Positions 11,703-25,855 of a DNA stretch of 64,000 nt are shown here, piece after piece. A program made the translations under genes and the position numbers. Below the pieces are notes generated by a model that was not told the DNA's origin, ran no database searches, and saw only the letters and a program-made list of their open reading frames with translations. The stretch lies in assembly GCA_033239005.1 (NCBI GenBank), contig BSQZ01000034.1, forward strand, positions 2,797,501-2,861,500, read 5' to 3'. Each line of letters opens with the position of its first letter. Within the stretch, counting starts at the first letter, position 1. This DNA comes from Lamellibrachia satsuma. Lineage: Eukaryota > Annelida > Polychaeta > Sabellida > Siboglinidae.

Positions 11703-12056
11703 AGCCTGGTTTACACGAGAGATTTTGTCCGCAATGTGTCGCGCGACATGGCGGTGCAAGAATGAAAACACCGATTAGCGAAGCCAATTTTGGTATCGTT
11801 TTGTCTGGTTATAATTAAGCCTGATCCCAATTTCGCCAACAATCGGCAGCAGTGGACAATTAGCGACTGGCAGCAGGCACACCAGTCGAGACCTTTCACC
11901 AAAACTTATATCGGGACTAGCACGAATCAATATATAGGTCGCAGTGACATGTTGCAGTGACATGTCGCTCGTCTTGAAACGCACAAATAGTTTAGTTATG
12001 TGTCGATGTTTCGCCCGACAAATTGAGGTGTACATCGCTCGTGTAAACACAACGGT
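11703..12056. mobile_element. MITE-like element with TTTACACGAG inverted ends
   Basis: The left end has TTTACACGAGAGATTTTGTC (near 11709) and the right end has ACATCGCTCGTGTAAACA (near 12033), which are imperfect inverted repeats. GTCGCGCGACATG-like and TGACATGTCGCTCG motifs lie inside. It is about 350 bp with no convincing transposase. The minus-strand frames here are probably shadows. It lies in an intron of the coiled-coil gene. Confidence 0.5.
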
Positions 12057-12299
12057 GCATATCTGATAACAAAGTTGGATGTATCCCTCAAATGTGGTCA
12101 TTAATTATTACATTTGTAAAATTAATTAGTGAGCAAATAAAAGCTCCCGTGTGTTTATCAGAAGAAACACTTGCCTGGTTATCTAGTTGCTTCTGCTGTT
12201 AGAAATGTTATTAAATTCAGTTAAAACAATGCTACAAACGTACAACAACCGTATTTCACACGCGCACGGCCACGTGCACACATACACAACACTACTCAC

Positions 12300-12463
12300 T
12301 TTCATCAACTGTATGTCCTGTTGTGCTTTTCTCAGCCTGATTTTGCGGGCCTGTTTGATGGCCGACCGCAGAGTCTGCCGCGTCACCTTCTCGTAGAGCG
12401 GGTCGAGGAGTTCCATAGACAGAGGCAGTGGGGCCCCTCGACGCAACAGTAATGGCGAACAAT
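12300..12463 (-). CDS. Exon of the unrecognised coiled-coil gene
   Basis: On the minus strand the acceptor GGTTGACCTCTTCGCCAG and donor TTGATGAAA/GTGAGT bound 164 nt, phase 1 to phase 0. It encodes about 55 residues: a short Pro/Leu-rich start (CSPLLLRRGAPLPLSMELL), then a basic helix with LYEKVTRQTLRSAIKQARKI and RLRKAQQDIQLMK. The previous exon (14418-14690) ends in phase 1 and its last G completes an aspartate codon here. A ciliary or scaffold-type coiled-coil protein is possible, but that is a guess. Confidence 0.65.
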
Positions 12464-13025
12464 CTGGCGAAGAGGTCAACCGCATGTGACGTGTCAGTAT
12501 GACACCCAAAACACCGGACGCCCGGGTTTGTAATCGCATTTGATGTTCATATTTGGAGTATTTAATCAAGCATTCGTCTAACAGAGAAACTTTGTAGTTG
12601 GTGTATCTCACCTGCTTAAACAAGCATACTTTGCTCTCTCTTTCTCCCTGCAGACCGAGGTGAGGCTAGCACCGACACCGGTCGTCGATTTTATAAGGAT
12701 CATAAATATTGGTAAGAGCACACTAATCTAGACCTACTTTTCATCATTTAATGCAGTAATCTATGTTCACTTTCTAACTTAAGCTGTAAAAAAATTTTCT
12801 AGCGCACACACTTCCGGACAGACTTCCGGTCAGCGTGTAATCTCTTGCTTGCGATGGGTAATTCACTACCGGTTTGTTGTCTACTAAGTCGTTGCAGGTT
12901 TGTTTGATTTGCAGGTAATAACTTCATCTGTCAACATCAACAGGAAACGGCCGTACGATGTTAATTTCACTGCGAATTTTGTTAAAATGTTTAAAAAAGT
13001 CATAATGAGAGGGCGTTACACAACA

Positions 13026-13297
13026 TTTACAAGATGATCTACACGTATTAGTCAAACGTAATATGTACAAGATGATCTACACATGTTAGTCAAACGTAAT
13101 ATGTAAAAGATGATCTACACATGTTAGTCAAACGTAATATGTACAAGATGATCTACACATGTTAGTCAAACGTAATATGTACAAGATGATCTACACATGT
13201 TAGTCAAACGTAATATGTACAAGATGATCTACACATGTTAGTCAAACGTAATATGTACAAGATGATCTACACATGTTAGTCAAACGTAATATGTACA
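13026..13297. repeat. 38 bp minisatellite, about 7 copies
   Basis: The unit holds AGATGATCTACACATGTTAG and CAAACGTAATATGTACA. The copies are almost identical. The first has ACGTATTAG and the third starts with GTAAAAG. It lies in an intron of the coiled-coil gene. Confidence 0.95.
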
Positions 13298-13349
13298 ATT
13301 GATGTTATTCAATTGTATATACCTATCTGGAAGAAATTGGAACATATAA

Positions 13350-13865
13350 CACAAAATAAATGAAAGGAATTAGGAGTAACATATATTTCTGGCATGAAAG
13401 TTTCAGATTAATATTTGATTCCACGTCAAAATATAAAATCGGGTTAATTAGGAGAAATATAAACTATAGAAAGAAAAGGTTAATTACACCCTTGTATAAA
13501 GCAGTAGTCAAACCTCATATAGAATATTGCGACATATCTTGATAAGGACATAAGTCAGTTGGTAGGAATAAAAAGAAGATCAACTAAGATTTTTAGAACT
13601 TATAGAAGTTTGTAATGAAGAGCGCTACACAAAAAATGTAGTTTGATATCGCCTTAAACTTGGAGATTAAAAGGAGACCAAATTGAAAGTTTTTTTTAAT
13701 ATTTCAAGTTTAAGAAGATAATGTTAGAAATACATTCTTCTAATTTAAGAAACAGAGTAAAGATAGAGAGAACGAAGTAGAATTAGTAAAAAAACACTGT
13801 ATATTGGACATGATTAAGTACTCGTTCTCTCAGAGGGCCATCGATAATTAGAATACATTCTGCCC
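13350..13865 (+). mobile_element. Old LINE fragment, end of reverse transcriptase
   Basis: The plus-strand frame at 13360-13542 holds IGLIRRNINYRKKRLITPLY and VVKPHIEYC. This matches the thumb region of the LINE at 16.15-18.02 kb (LGLIRRNI, VRPHLEYC). The homology continues, heavily decayed, to about 13860, where TCGTTCTCTCAGAGG corresponds to the HSFSKRTI region. It is an old, inactive copy in the intron of the minus-strand coiled-coil gene. Confidence 0.75.
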
Positions 13866-14251
13866 TCATTGTTTACACGTGTCAGTATAACAAAAAACAG
13901 AGATGCGAAATATCTCACAACGATGTGCCACACATTTTAAATTGCTGAATTTCCTAATTTTATTTACTTTGTCCATCATATCTAATACACCGCAGTTTTG
14001 CCGATGTTACTAGGTTTAGTATATGTTGATCGCAACACCTTCTTGCGGAATGAATTTCTTCGCGTTCGTTGAGAAGCAATTGATTGTCAATTATGCACCG
14101 GACCTTCGTGAATAGCACAGTTTCATGTTGCTATCATCCGATAGCCACTCAGCGAACAACATATATTAGGTTTCGTTGCAACTTTGGTTTAATAGAAGTT
14201 ACAACATGAGTTAATGAAACCGACAGAAATATGGTGTTTGGCGTCAATGTA

Positions 14252-14400
14252 TGAGCTTAAAGCAACATCATTCCCAGAGTTTAAAAGCAACATCATTCCG
14301 AGAGCTTAAAGCAACATCATTCCGAGAGCTTAAAGCAACATCATTCCCAGAGCTTAAAGCAACATCATTCCCAGAGCTTAAAGCAACACCATTCAAAGAG
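14252..14400. repeat. 24 bp minisatellite, about 6 copies, next to a splice donor
   Basis: The unit contains GAGCTTAAAGCAACATCATT followed by CC and G or CA. The array ends about 17 bp from the donor of the exon at 14418-14690, so it begins almost at the start of the intron as read on the minus strand. Confidence 0.93.
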
Positions 14401-14417
14401 CACATTTGAAAACTCAC

Positions 14418-14690
14418 CGAACACGGGTTGCCAAAGAAACCGTCTTGCGTCGATACTGAGGACGGGGATTGGTTCCGTCTTCGTGTAGCAGGCGAATATA
14501 GAGTTGGCCTCAGCGCCGCGATGTCCTGCTCGCACGAACAACACCAGAAGCAGGGAGATGAGCGCTGGACGGCCACAGCCCGCTTCCAGAGCCACCATCT
14601 CGTCCATGCTACAGGGACACCCGTTGTACAATGGCCAGCTACTCGGCCCAACCAGGTGGTGGAGGGGCAGCGCTATCTGTGTTGTGTCGA
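14418..14690 (-). CDS. Internal exon of the unrecognised coiled-coil gene
   Basis: The minus-strand acceptor TACTTTGCAG, after a pyrimidine-rich tract, and donor GTGTTCG/GTGAGTTTTC bound 273 nt, phase 1 to phase 1. It encodes about 90 residues, among them PLHHLVGPSSWPLYNGCP, SMDEMVALEAGCGRPALISL and TKTEPIPVLSIDARRFLW. The exon is far more GC-rich than its surroundings, as expected of coding sequence. A hydrophobic run (ALISLLLVLFV) is too short to call a membrane helix with confidence. No start codon fits at its 5' end, so further exons must lie upstream (above 14.7 kb), and I did not find them. Confidence 0.65.
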
Positions 14691-15574
14691 CTGCAAAGTA
14701 AACACGTAGTGCGGGGAGTGAAGACTTTCCAAAATAATGTCACGAACTCGTCTGTCGACTCTGCTGTGATTTCGTCTAATCGAGACTGATATGCATTTGT
14801 AGCCGGAACAAAAACTGCCAATCCTAGTTTCTTTGCGAACCCGTTGTGGGAAATTATTATTGCCGATAAATAATCTTGTACATGGCTTTCTTTAAGAGTA
14901 TTTCTGGTTACAAGGATCGACAGTGTGTGCCTGTGTGTGCGTGTGCGTGTGCGTGCATGCGTGTGGGATGCACTTGCATGTTCGTTCGGGTGTGGATTCG
15001 TGTGAAAATGTATGCAACACAGCATCATATTTAGTATAGTGTGTACTACGTACTTGTGTGTTGTCGCGATGTCTGTGCACTCATGGGTATAACACATATA
15101 CCAAATGGTTCATTCAATCAAGCGGTATGTAGCGGGAACAGGGAATTATTTCGTCGTAGCCAACACATTTGTTTCTACTAAACCGCAGATTCTCTTCTCA
15201 GCGATTCTGTCAAGCGCAGTTCACTGTATAACAAACGCAAATGCTACGTCGTAGCTTTCACTGTCAAACGTGTCATCGGCTGCTGCAAATACCGTCAATG
15301 TTGCTGCGTTCGATCGAACACGTCTATATTTACATCGTCCTGTGACCATCGCGACAGACACAACACTAGTTCGCCGCAGGTGGCGACTGAAGCTGGCCCA
15401 AAGTCGTTAACGACCAAAGCAAAAAATGACAGCGGCGTACTTCATGACCCCCCCCGAGGGTTAACGAGGGCAATGTGGCGCCCGTCACAACTGTGTAATT
15501 GGTCCTCGCTCCGTTTCGTTTAATGCGCGCTCTGATTCCAGCATTTTTATTTAACAATCAGTACTGCCTATGTT

Positions 15575-15912
15575 ACTTGACATGTAAGTCAGTAGTGTGT
15601 ACGTTATCGGACATGTGAATTCAGTAACGTATGCGGTAATGGACATGTTAAATCAGTAGTGTGTACATTGTTGGAGATGTTAAGCCACTAGTGTGTACGT
15701 TACTGAACATAATATGTTAGTAGTACAGTATGTACGTTGCTGGAAATGTTAAGTCAGTGATGTGTACTTTGTTGACATGTTAAGTCAGTGTGTGTATGTT
15801 GTTAGACGTTAATTCACTAGGGTGTACGTTGTTGGACATGTTAAGTCAGTAGAGTGTACGTCACTGGACAGACTAAACCAATAGTGTGTACGTCATTGGA
15901 CGTGTTAAATAA
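15575..15912. repeat. Degenerate tandem repeat of about 30-38 bp
   Basis: About ten diverged copies share GTTAAGTCAGTAGTGTGTAC and a following GTTGTTGGACAT. Spacing varies, which suggests an old array. Confidence 0.8.
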
Positions 15913-16146
15913 AAAATCCTAACAATGGTATGTGCCCATGCCAGACTGTAGCAAGTCTTAGGGCTGCTGCGTTTCCTAAATTGTAGCAGCTATCCCACTA
16001 AATATATAGATAGATCAGAATGGCTACGAAAGCCACAATAATATATATTTATTTGTTTCCCTTTTCTGTATTATTTGGCTGCGACATTGCCTTGTATAAT
16101 TGTTTTTTTTTCCTAACATTTAAGGCACACTGCAAACTGTATCACA

Positions 16147-18015
16147 GTGCTCAGAAGAGTTGCCCCTGTATGTTTCTGTTGTCTGACTGAGATGACAAAA
16201 AGAAGTTATGAGACTAAAAGAAGCTATGAGCAAAAACTGGCATGTAACATAAAAAATGACAGCACGAGTTTGTATACATATGTCAGGAGTAAACAAAACG
16301 TACAAGACAAGGTTGGACCTCTAGAAGACAGTGCTGGAAATGTAATATCACAGGGGTTTTTAATGGCAGAAGACCTAAATGGTTACTTCAGTTCAGTGTT
16401 TACCAAAGAAAATATTAGTTTATTACCAGTTGCTGATGCTAAATTTCAGGTCCGTTAGTTGTAACTCCAGAAATTGGTAGCTAAGAAAATAAAGGCAATG
16501 AAGGATAACAAATCACCGGGAGAGGTGGGATTCCTCCAAAATTACTAATGGAAACAGTAGAACAAATCAGTATACCACTTGCAAGAGTATTCAACTTGTC
16601 ATTAAAAGAGGGAGTTGTTCCGTTTTAATGGAAAGAAGCAAACATCATATCATTATTTAAAAAGGGTTCGAGAAACAAGTCAGATAATTATAGACCAGTG
16701 AGTTTAAAGTCAGTGATTTGTAAATTATTAGAAAGGTTAATTAAAGACCATATGGTGGACTTCCTCGTTAAGCATAAATTATTAAATTAATCTCAACATG
16801 GATTCCTTAAAGCGAGGTCATGCTTAACAAATATGTTATGTTTTTTGGAAGAAATCACTAAATGGATAGACGTGGGATCGCCAGTAGATATTATCTACTT
16901 AGATTTTCAGAAAGCTTTTGACAAACTGCCACATCCAAGACTACTATTTAAATTAAAAGCCCATGGTATCGGGGATAGCATAACTGACTGGATAGAACAA
17001 TGGCTGACTGACAGAAGATAACGAGTTGTAGTAGATGGAGAAGTTTCAAATTGGAAATCGGTTGTGAGAGGGGTACTTCAAGGATCAGTATTAGGACCTA
17101 TATTATTCTTAATTTATATCAATGACTTGGACGACAGTATAACGAGTAACGTACTGAAATTTGCGGATGACACAAAACTGTTTAGAAAGGTAAATACTGA
17201 TGGTGATAAACAACATTTACAAAACGATCTAGACAGATTAGTGAAATGGCCTCAGAAATGGCAGATGCTGTTCAATTTTGGGAAATGTAAATGCCTACAT
17301 ACAGGACATGGGAACTTGAATGTAAACTATAAAATAGGAGCTACTTTTCTGGGTACTACTGTAAAAGAAAAGGATTTAGGAGTTACAATAAGCGCTGATA
17401 TGAAAGTTTCAGAGCAGTGTGGTATTGCAGCTTCAAAGGGTAATCAAATTCTTGGATTGATTAGAAGAAATATAACAGCAATAGTTAGACCTCATTTAGA
17501 ATACTGTATACAAGCATGGAGACCATATCGTAAGAAGGATATAGATACGCTTGAACGCATACAAAGGAGAGCAACTAAAATGATTCCAGAACTTAGAGAC
17601 CTTAGTTATGAAGAACGCCTGAAAGAATGTGGTTTAACAACTCTAGAGACAAGGAGGTTAAGAGGAGATCAGATTGTTTTTAAGATATTGAATGGGTATG
17701 AAAATATTGATAGAAATATGTTTTTCTCACTCAAGAAGGATAGCAGAACTAGAGGACATGAGGTAAAATTAGTAAAGGATCAATGTAGATTGGATATCAG
17801 GAAGCACTCATTCTCAAAGAGGACAATAAATGAATGGAACAAATTGTCTACAGATTGTGTAACTGCTAACAGCGTGAATATGTTTAAAAACAAGGTTGAC
17901 ACATATCTCAGGAGGGCGGGTTATAAGTAGATGAACATTGTTGGACTCTCGATAAGCCAAAGGCTTCCTTGTCCACTTGCTATCTGGGCCTTTGGCTTGG
18001 ATGGCAAATCTTGTT
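16147..18015 (+). mobile_element. CR1-like LINE, 5' truncated, broken ORF2
   Basis: The copy begins in the linker after the endonuclease (KRSYEQKLACNIK) and runs through the polymerase to the 3' end. Visible parts are VDIIYLDFQKAFDKLPHPRL (motif A, catalytic D), [31 protein letters not shown] (catalytic FADD), [31 protein letters not shown] and WNKLSTDCVTANSVNMFKNK, ending at the stop near 17930. The 17064-17930 frame is open for 288 codons. Upstream frameshifts (near 16450, 16500 and 16625) and stops (16787, 17020) make it inactive. The 3' untranslated tail (AAGCCAAAGGCTTCCTTGTC and following) is shared with the minus-strand copy at 21.7-25.0 kb. Confidence 0.95.
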
Positions 18016-18390
18016 GAAAGTGACCCATGTTCACATGAAACGTCACAGGGTGTGTATTCACACGCCATTGCCAGCGATTGTGAAATATTTCTCGTCGACA
18101 AACGGATTCGTTCAAAAACATCCGCTTCCATTGATAACGCATACTACTGCAGAGCATCGTTGTGTCAACTTGGATGATTCGAATACAGTTTGTTTTATGT
18201 CGAAATATGACATTACAGCAACCACAAATAGGGTGAACTTCGGACCTATCGCACGCAATGAACTCGTCCACCGGAACTGTGGTTCTACTTTGTGGTGATT
18301 TCGCCTCGTTCACTGAACGAAATTCGTTAGCGTGGTTCGTTACCATGATTTAGTATGTGTCAAAATGTAATAGGACCAACTGTAGTGTGA

Positions 18391-18510
18391 AGGGAAAAGG
18401 CTGTCGATACTTAGCGGTGGAAACAGCCGAATCAGTGCAGCAATAACTAGTTGGCTTCAGTCCTTTGTGAAGGGAATCACGAGGAAGAGCAAAAGGAACA
18501 AATGTAATAA
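18391..18510 (+). repeat. Second copy of the dispersed repeat seen at 6.1-6.4 kb
   Basis: Segments CAGCCGAATCAGTGCAGCAA and GTGAAGGGAATCACGAGGAA match the corresponding plus-strand segments near 6330-6400 with several mismatches. Element class unknown. Confidence 0.45.
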
Positions 18511-18568
18511 CACATGTTTTTACTCAACAATGACATAGTTTTATGTATAACAGCAATAAAACTGGTAC

Positions 18569-18632
18569 ATATTCTTCTTATTCAGTGTGAACTCTTCTTA
18601 TTCAGTGTGAACTCTTCTTATTCAGTGTGAAC
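18569..18632. repeat. Three copies of a 20 bp repeat
   Basis: CTCTTCTTATTCAGTGTGAA is repeated three times, with the first copy differing at its 5' bases. Confidence 0.95.
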
Positions 18633-18959
18633 TCGAAGCAAGTCTGCTCTTTAGAAACGACCGTCCCACTTCACGAGCACGCATCAATTTCTTGATATCA
18701 AAGGAACGAAACGATTCACAATATTTACCTCGATAATTACAGCGATATGTTGAACATCTGACTAGCATGGATGGAACGAACCTGTCAACTTTCCAACAAA
18801 CAATTACAGTTCGATTAATTGAACATTTACAGTCTTCTCTCCATGCGGCAGACAGCGTCGGATAAAAAATGGAAATAAAAGAACTTCAACATTTATGCGT
18901 AACACTTTGCGTTAACATGACCGTCCAGTCTTGTAAATGTCAGAATCACTTGACCCGAT

Positions 18960-19099
18960 GATCACTGGGATCACGAGAATCACGAGGATCACGAGAATCA
19001 CTAGGATCACGAGAATCACTAGGATCACGAGAATCACTAGGATCACGAGAATCACGAGGATCACGAGAATCACGAGGATCACGAGGATCACGAGAATCA
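18960..19099. repeat. 9 bp minisatellite, about 15 copies
   Basis: Units ATCACGAGG, ATCACGAGA and ATCACTAGG alternate. The period is a multiple of three, so the minus strand shows a false ILVILV frame. Confidence 0.95.
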
Positions 19100-19634
19100 T
19101 ATATTAATATGGTGCACCACGTGTCCGCTTAGTTAGAAACAACTATGCATACAACATCGAAACAATATTTCTATTTATCAACATCTATGTCTGATCCGGT
19201 CACCGGAACAGATATTCACAAGCTCGAATAGAAATAACCGTTTCTATAAGAGCGAACGAGATTTCTGATATGTGTTTCACTTGCAATGATATGAATATTG
19301 ATGGCATTCGTATCCAGACAAAACCTTTCAAACACGGCAGATGCCTTCCTTTTCCCAGTATACTCTCTGCGCCGAAGGCGCCGCATAGGGCGGAAACAGT
19401 CGCACGCCACCTTCTTCTGCCCTGAGCCGCAGCGACCATTTTGTCCATTGGTTCGATGTGTACAACCTGTCCCACTCTTAAGAGGTTCTTCAACGTTTGC
19501 TTACTACCATCTACATATTTACTATGTGTAAGTAAATATAAAAGAGGTCATTAAAGTGGACAGTGACTTCACCACTGAGTGTATTGGTCGACACAAAGAC
19601 CATATTGTGACATAGCATCGCCCTACCTGAGACT

Positions 19635-20580
19635 CTAAGGCATCGCACGGACGGGAACTTCAAGGGCGTTCGACGGACGTTTCAAGTTCATGCTCCTGAA
19701 CATCGTGCCGACCGTGGCAGCACTAGCGCTACATGGCACGCCCGTCGTCGACGTACACGGCACCTGTGTATGTGAGATATCATTCTGACACCTGGTGACT
19801 GCCGAGCGGTTCACACCGCACCCTCTACCAACCATCTGACGCAGCCGTTCCTTGATCTTACGGTTCGAGAGAAATATAAGCGGGTTGACGCCACTGCTGG
19901 CACACGTGGCCCATGCGGCGATTACAGCGCCCTTCCCCGTATCAGTTGCACCCGTCGCGTAGTCGTAGATCTCTATGGCGGCATCCGGTACCCAGAATGC
20001 TGCGAGCGCCCCGATGACGACGAAGAGTGTGCACATCGCGCGCAGCGTCGTCTTCCTGTAGTCGAACGACGTTCGCGTCGGTGCAATTCCTGTCGTTACC
20101 GCAAGGGGCAGCAGCGCGAATATCCGACGCCGCGCAATCGCCGATCGCACGATCAACATGAACATGACACCGATGACGCAGGCGGGGGCGACGACAGCCA
20201 CCTTGGCCTCGACGGCGGCGCCCGACCACAGCGCCCCCCGCGGCGGCGGAGGCAGTGAACACAGAACAGCGGCCGGGTGGAAGGTCACGTGACTGCGCAA
20301 CGCGAACACGTGCAGACACGAGACGAGCGCGCTCTCGCACCAGGCGAGCGTCATTCCCCAGCCGGTCACGCGGAACGTCAACACGATGTTGTAGCGTATC
20401 GGCATGCGAACAGCGACGCAGCGGTCAATGCTGACCAGCATGACGGTGAGAACGACGACCCGATGGCACATCTGTTGGACCAGCCCAGTCGCCATGCCAC
20501 ACAGCACGTGCGCCGTCGTGGGCGGCAGCACTTGGACGACGACGTACGACGGCATGACGATCACGCCCACCAGCAGGTCA
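19635..20580 (-). CDS. Class A G protein-coupled receptor, exon 2 (TM2 to C-terminus)
   Basis: This exon follows an acceptor TTGCTTCTGTTGTCATAG and runs to a stop at 19635. Its first base completes a serine codon from exon 1, giving SIAFSDLLVGVIVMP, a classic TM2 with Asp2.50. TM3 holds the disulphide Cys (HVLCGM) and SIDRC in place of DRY. TM4 has its Trp (TLAWCES). TM5 holds a Pro (VVAPACVIGVMF). TM6 is ALAAFWVPDA, with Trp6.48 and Pro6.50. TM7 is GVNPLIF in place of NPxxY, followed by a basic helix 8 (SNRKIKERLRQM). The residue at position 3.32 is Val and not Asp, so it is probably not a classical amine receptor. The C-tail is rich in Ser, Thr and Cys. The ligand cannot be told. The exon is GC-rich and shows no frameshift, so the gene looks intact. 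Confidence 0.9.
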
Positions 20581-20859
20581 CTATGACAACAGAAGCAAAC
20601 AATTTACTTGGGTCATTGAATGGATCTATGTTCCTGTTTCTTGGAATGCGACGATTGACATAGTAATTACATCTCAGTAATTTTTTTCTATTCGTTCAAA
20701 AACATCCGACGAACCTGAAACATCGACCAGGAGTTTCCCTAGTCGTTCACCAGCTGGTGTCACATGACCACCGACGAAGACCGAGTAAGTCGATGGAAAT
20801 ATTAGGAAAGAATACACGAAAGTACAAATTATATTCGTTTTTATTATAAAATCATGTTA

Positions 20860-21075
20860 TACATATATACTTATGATGCCTATATATACTTATGAATACT
20901 GATATTGCCGTTCAGCAGGCAATGTAAACATGATATTTGAGCCGAAACGTTCAAATTAAACTGATGACAGTCACGTTATATTAACAAATTGTAGTTCATT
21001 GAACATATTTGGGCAGTGAATATGTTATAATGAATATAATTTATTCTGTAATACATGATTTAAAGATAAAAAGGA
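20860..21075. repeat. Dispersed repeat shared with about 63.62-63.83 kb
   Basis: CAGCAGGCAATGTAAACATG and the following GATATTTGAGCCGAAACGTT recur at 63640 with few changes. Weaker similarity continues to AAAGATAAAAAGGATCAGG, matching AAGATACAAAACAATCAG. The element type is unknown. Here it lies in the intron of the receptor gene. Confidence 0.6.
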
Positions 21076-21095
21076 TCAGGCTTTGTACCTTTGAT

Positions 21096-21298
21096 GACAA
21101 CGTATACACGTGTGTATGACAACGTACACGCGTGTGTATGACAACGTAAACGGGTGTGTATGACAATATATACGCGTGTGTATGATACAGTGCACGCGTG
21201 TGTATGACAAGGTACACACGTGTATATGACAACGTACACACGTGTGTATGACAACGTACACACGTGTGTATGACAACGTACACGCGCTGTGTATGAAC
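21096..21298. repeat. 22 bp minisatellite, about 9 copies, in the receptor intron
   Basis: The unit contains ACAACGTACACGCGTGTGTA then TG, with C/T-type variation in the central GTACACxCGTGTG palindrome-like core. The array starts about 40 bp into the intron as the gene is transcribed. It is open in several minus-strand frames, which produces spurious reading frames. Confidence 0.95.
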
Positions 21299-21339
21299 AT
21301 AATAGTTTTACTGTAGTTTTGCAAGTATTGTGTACAGAC

Positions 21340-21611
21340 CTGAACGCTATTGACACGACGTAGGAGTTTGTGACCGTCCGAAGAGGCTCCGTCGTGAGAA
21401 TCGTGAATATGAGCAGGAAGTTGCCTCCAATGGTGAGTATCGTCAGCGGGACCGTGAGGACAGCAAGCACGATCTCCAACGCGTCCCGCTCACCGGAAGT
21501 TGAACAGTTGTCGTTCCGCGGCGGCGCAGTGTAGTCGAAATGGACCACTTCCGGTGTCGTAAGACCACCGACGCCGCTAGGAGACGTCTCGGTGGCGGTA
21601 AACCACGTCAT
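21340..21611 (-). CDS. Class A G protein-coupled receptor, exon 1 (N-terminus to TM2 start)
   Basis: The exon starts at ATG 21611-21609, the first Met after an in-frame TAA, with G at -3. It ends at the donor GCGTTCAG/GTCTGT, phase 2. It encodes about 90 residues: a short extracellular N-terminus with an N-glycosylation site (NCS), then TM1 (LAVLTVPLTILTIGGNFLLI) with the conserved Gly-Asn, the first intracellular loop (EPLRTVTNSY) and the start of TM2 (VVSIAF). Joined to exon 2 it gives a receptor of about 405 residues, normal for the family. The 3' end of a same-strand LINE lies about 115 bp upstream of the start codon, so the native 5' region has been disrupted or replaced. Confidence 0.85.
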
Positions 21612-21724
21612 GTCGGCCCTCAACTTGATGGCGACAATAACTAGATGTGCCAATTAGACACCTGGATGTAAAACACAAGTGTATGTTGGGTTTAATGTTG
21701 TAGCAACAACATTTAACACGATTT

Positions 21725-24960
<3,236 letters not shown>

Positions 24961-25004
24961 GTTCCACGACTTTCGCCGCTACGTGCTATCGCATTTCATG
25001 CGAA

Positions 25005-25070
25005 AACATCGATTCCAAGCACTAATTAATCGTGAACATCGATTCCAAGTACTAATTAATCGTGAACATC
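25005..25070. repeat. 29 bp direct duplication
   Basis: ACATCGATTCCAAG(C/T)ACTAA followed by TTAATCGTGA is present twice in tandem, with a third partial ACATCG. Confidence 0.85.
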
Positions 25071-25855
25071 GTAAGGCAGCTGTTGGAAATTTCGTAGATC
25101 GTTGCAAAGCTTCAAACTGTCATTCGGGGAAAAATCAAACACCTTTCGGAAACCATGTTCAGTCAGTGCCTCGATGATTACGTCATTACAATTCAACGAT
25201 GTATGTCATGTATAACTACTGACTCATTGCAACACCACGCGAGCGATCACTGTCAGGGCTAACGGGTCATCACGGCCTCAAGTCATCATTAAGGTCGTTG
25301 CGTTAAGCGCACGTCAGGGCATTAATGAGTGTTTTCGTTTCCGCACTGTCCCTTATTAACGCATTAGTAAATGATGCAGTTGAATCGATTTCTTGTTAAG
25401 GCAAACATAGTGGTTGGTTGTGCCTGCTTTTTGCGTTGTACATAATCCCTGCGAACTGTTCTACCCAAATGTGCGTCTTAATTCCCCGGAGGTGTCAGCT
25501 TTACGGAGATTAGAATATTTTCCAATTACATGGAGAACGTTTCACTAATGCGGTAATTAATCAACTTGAACGGGGTGTGTCACGAATTTGTTTCAGAAGA
25601 GCACATATTACTCTGTACATTCGCCTGCAAATAACCAACTTCGTTCAAGCAAATAGTTAGTAGAGTAAATAGGTTGCCGTTCGTTCCTGATTCATTCTTC
25701 AAGACGAACGTACACGATGGCCAGATATTCAAAGTTAACTTGACGAATATTGATTGGCCGTTCCTAGTTGGCTTATAGTGGCTGTCGGCACGAACGACAC
25801 GATAACTTTAGACATCAGGTTACCTTTTGCTGATGATGGAACCGCGAGACGCCAC
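25071..25855. other. No gene seen
   Basis: Unique sequence between the LINE and the 24 bp minisatellite. No domain, exon signal or repeat was recognised. Confidence 0.5.

Noticed and set aside
12624..12670. Plus-strand acceptor-like tract (CTCTCTTTCTCCCTGCAG) followed by ACCGAG/GTGAGG
   Set aside because: It would define a 6 nt exon on the strand opposite the supported gene, with no other plus-strand exon nearby.
14639..15097. Minus-strand frame of 152 codons upstream of the exon at 14418-14690
   Set aside because: It crosses the splice acceptor of the supported exon in another frame and includes a TG-rich microsatellite. No motif was recognised.
17921..18346. Overlapping frames of 100-140 codons on both strands after the LINE
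   Set aside because: They overlap one another in the LINE 3' tail and following unique DNA. None shows a domain.
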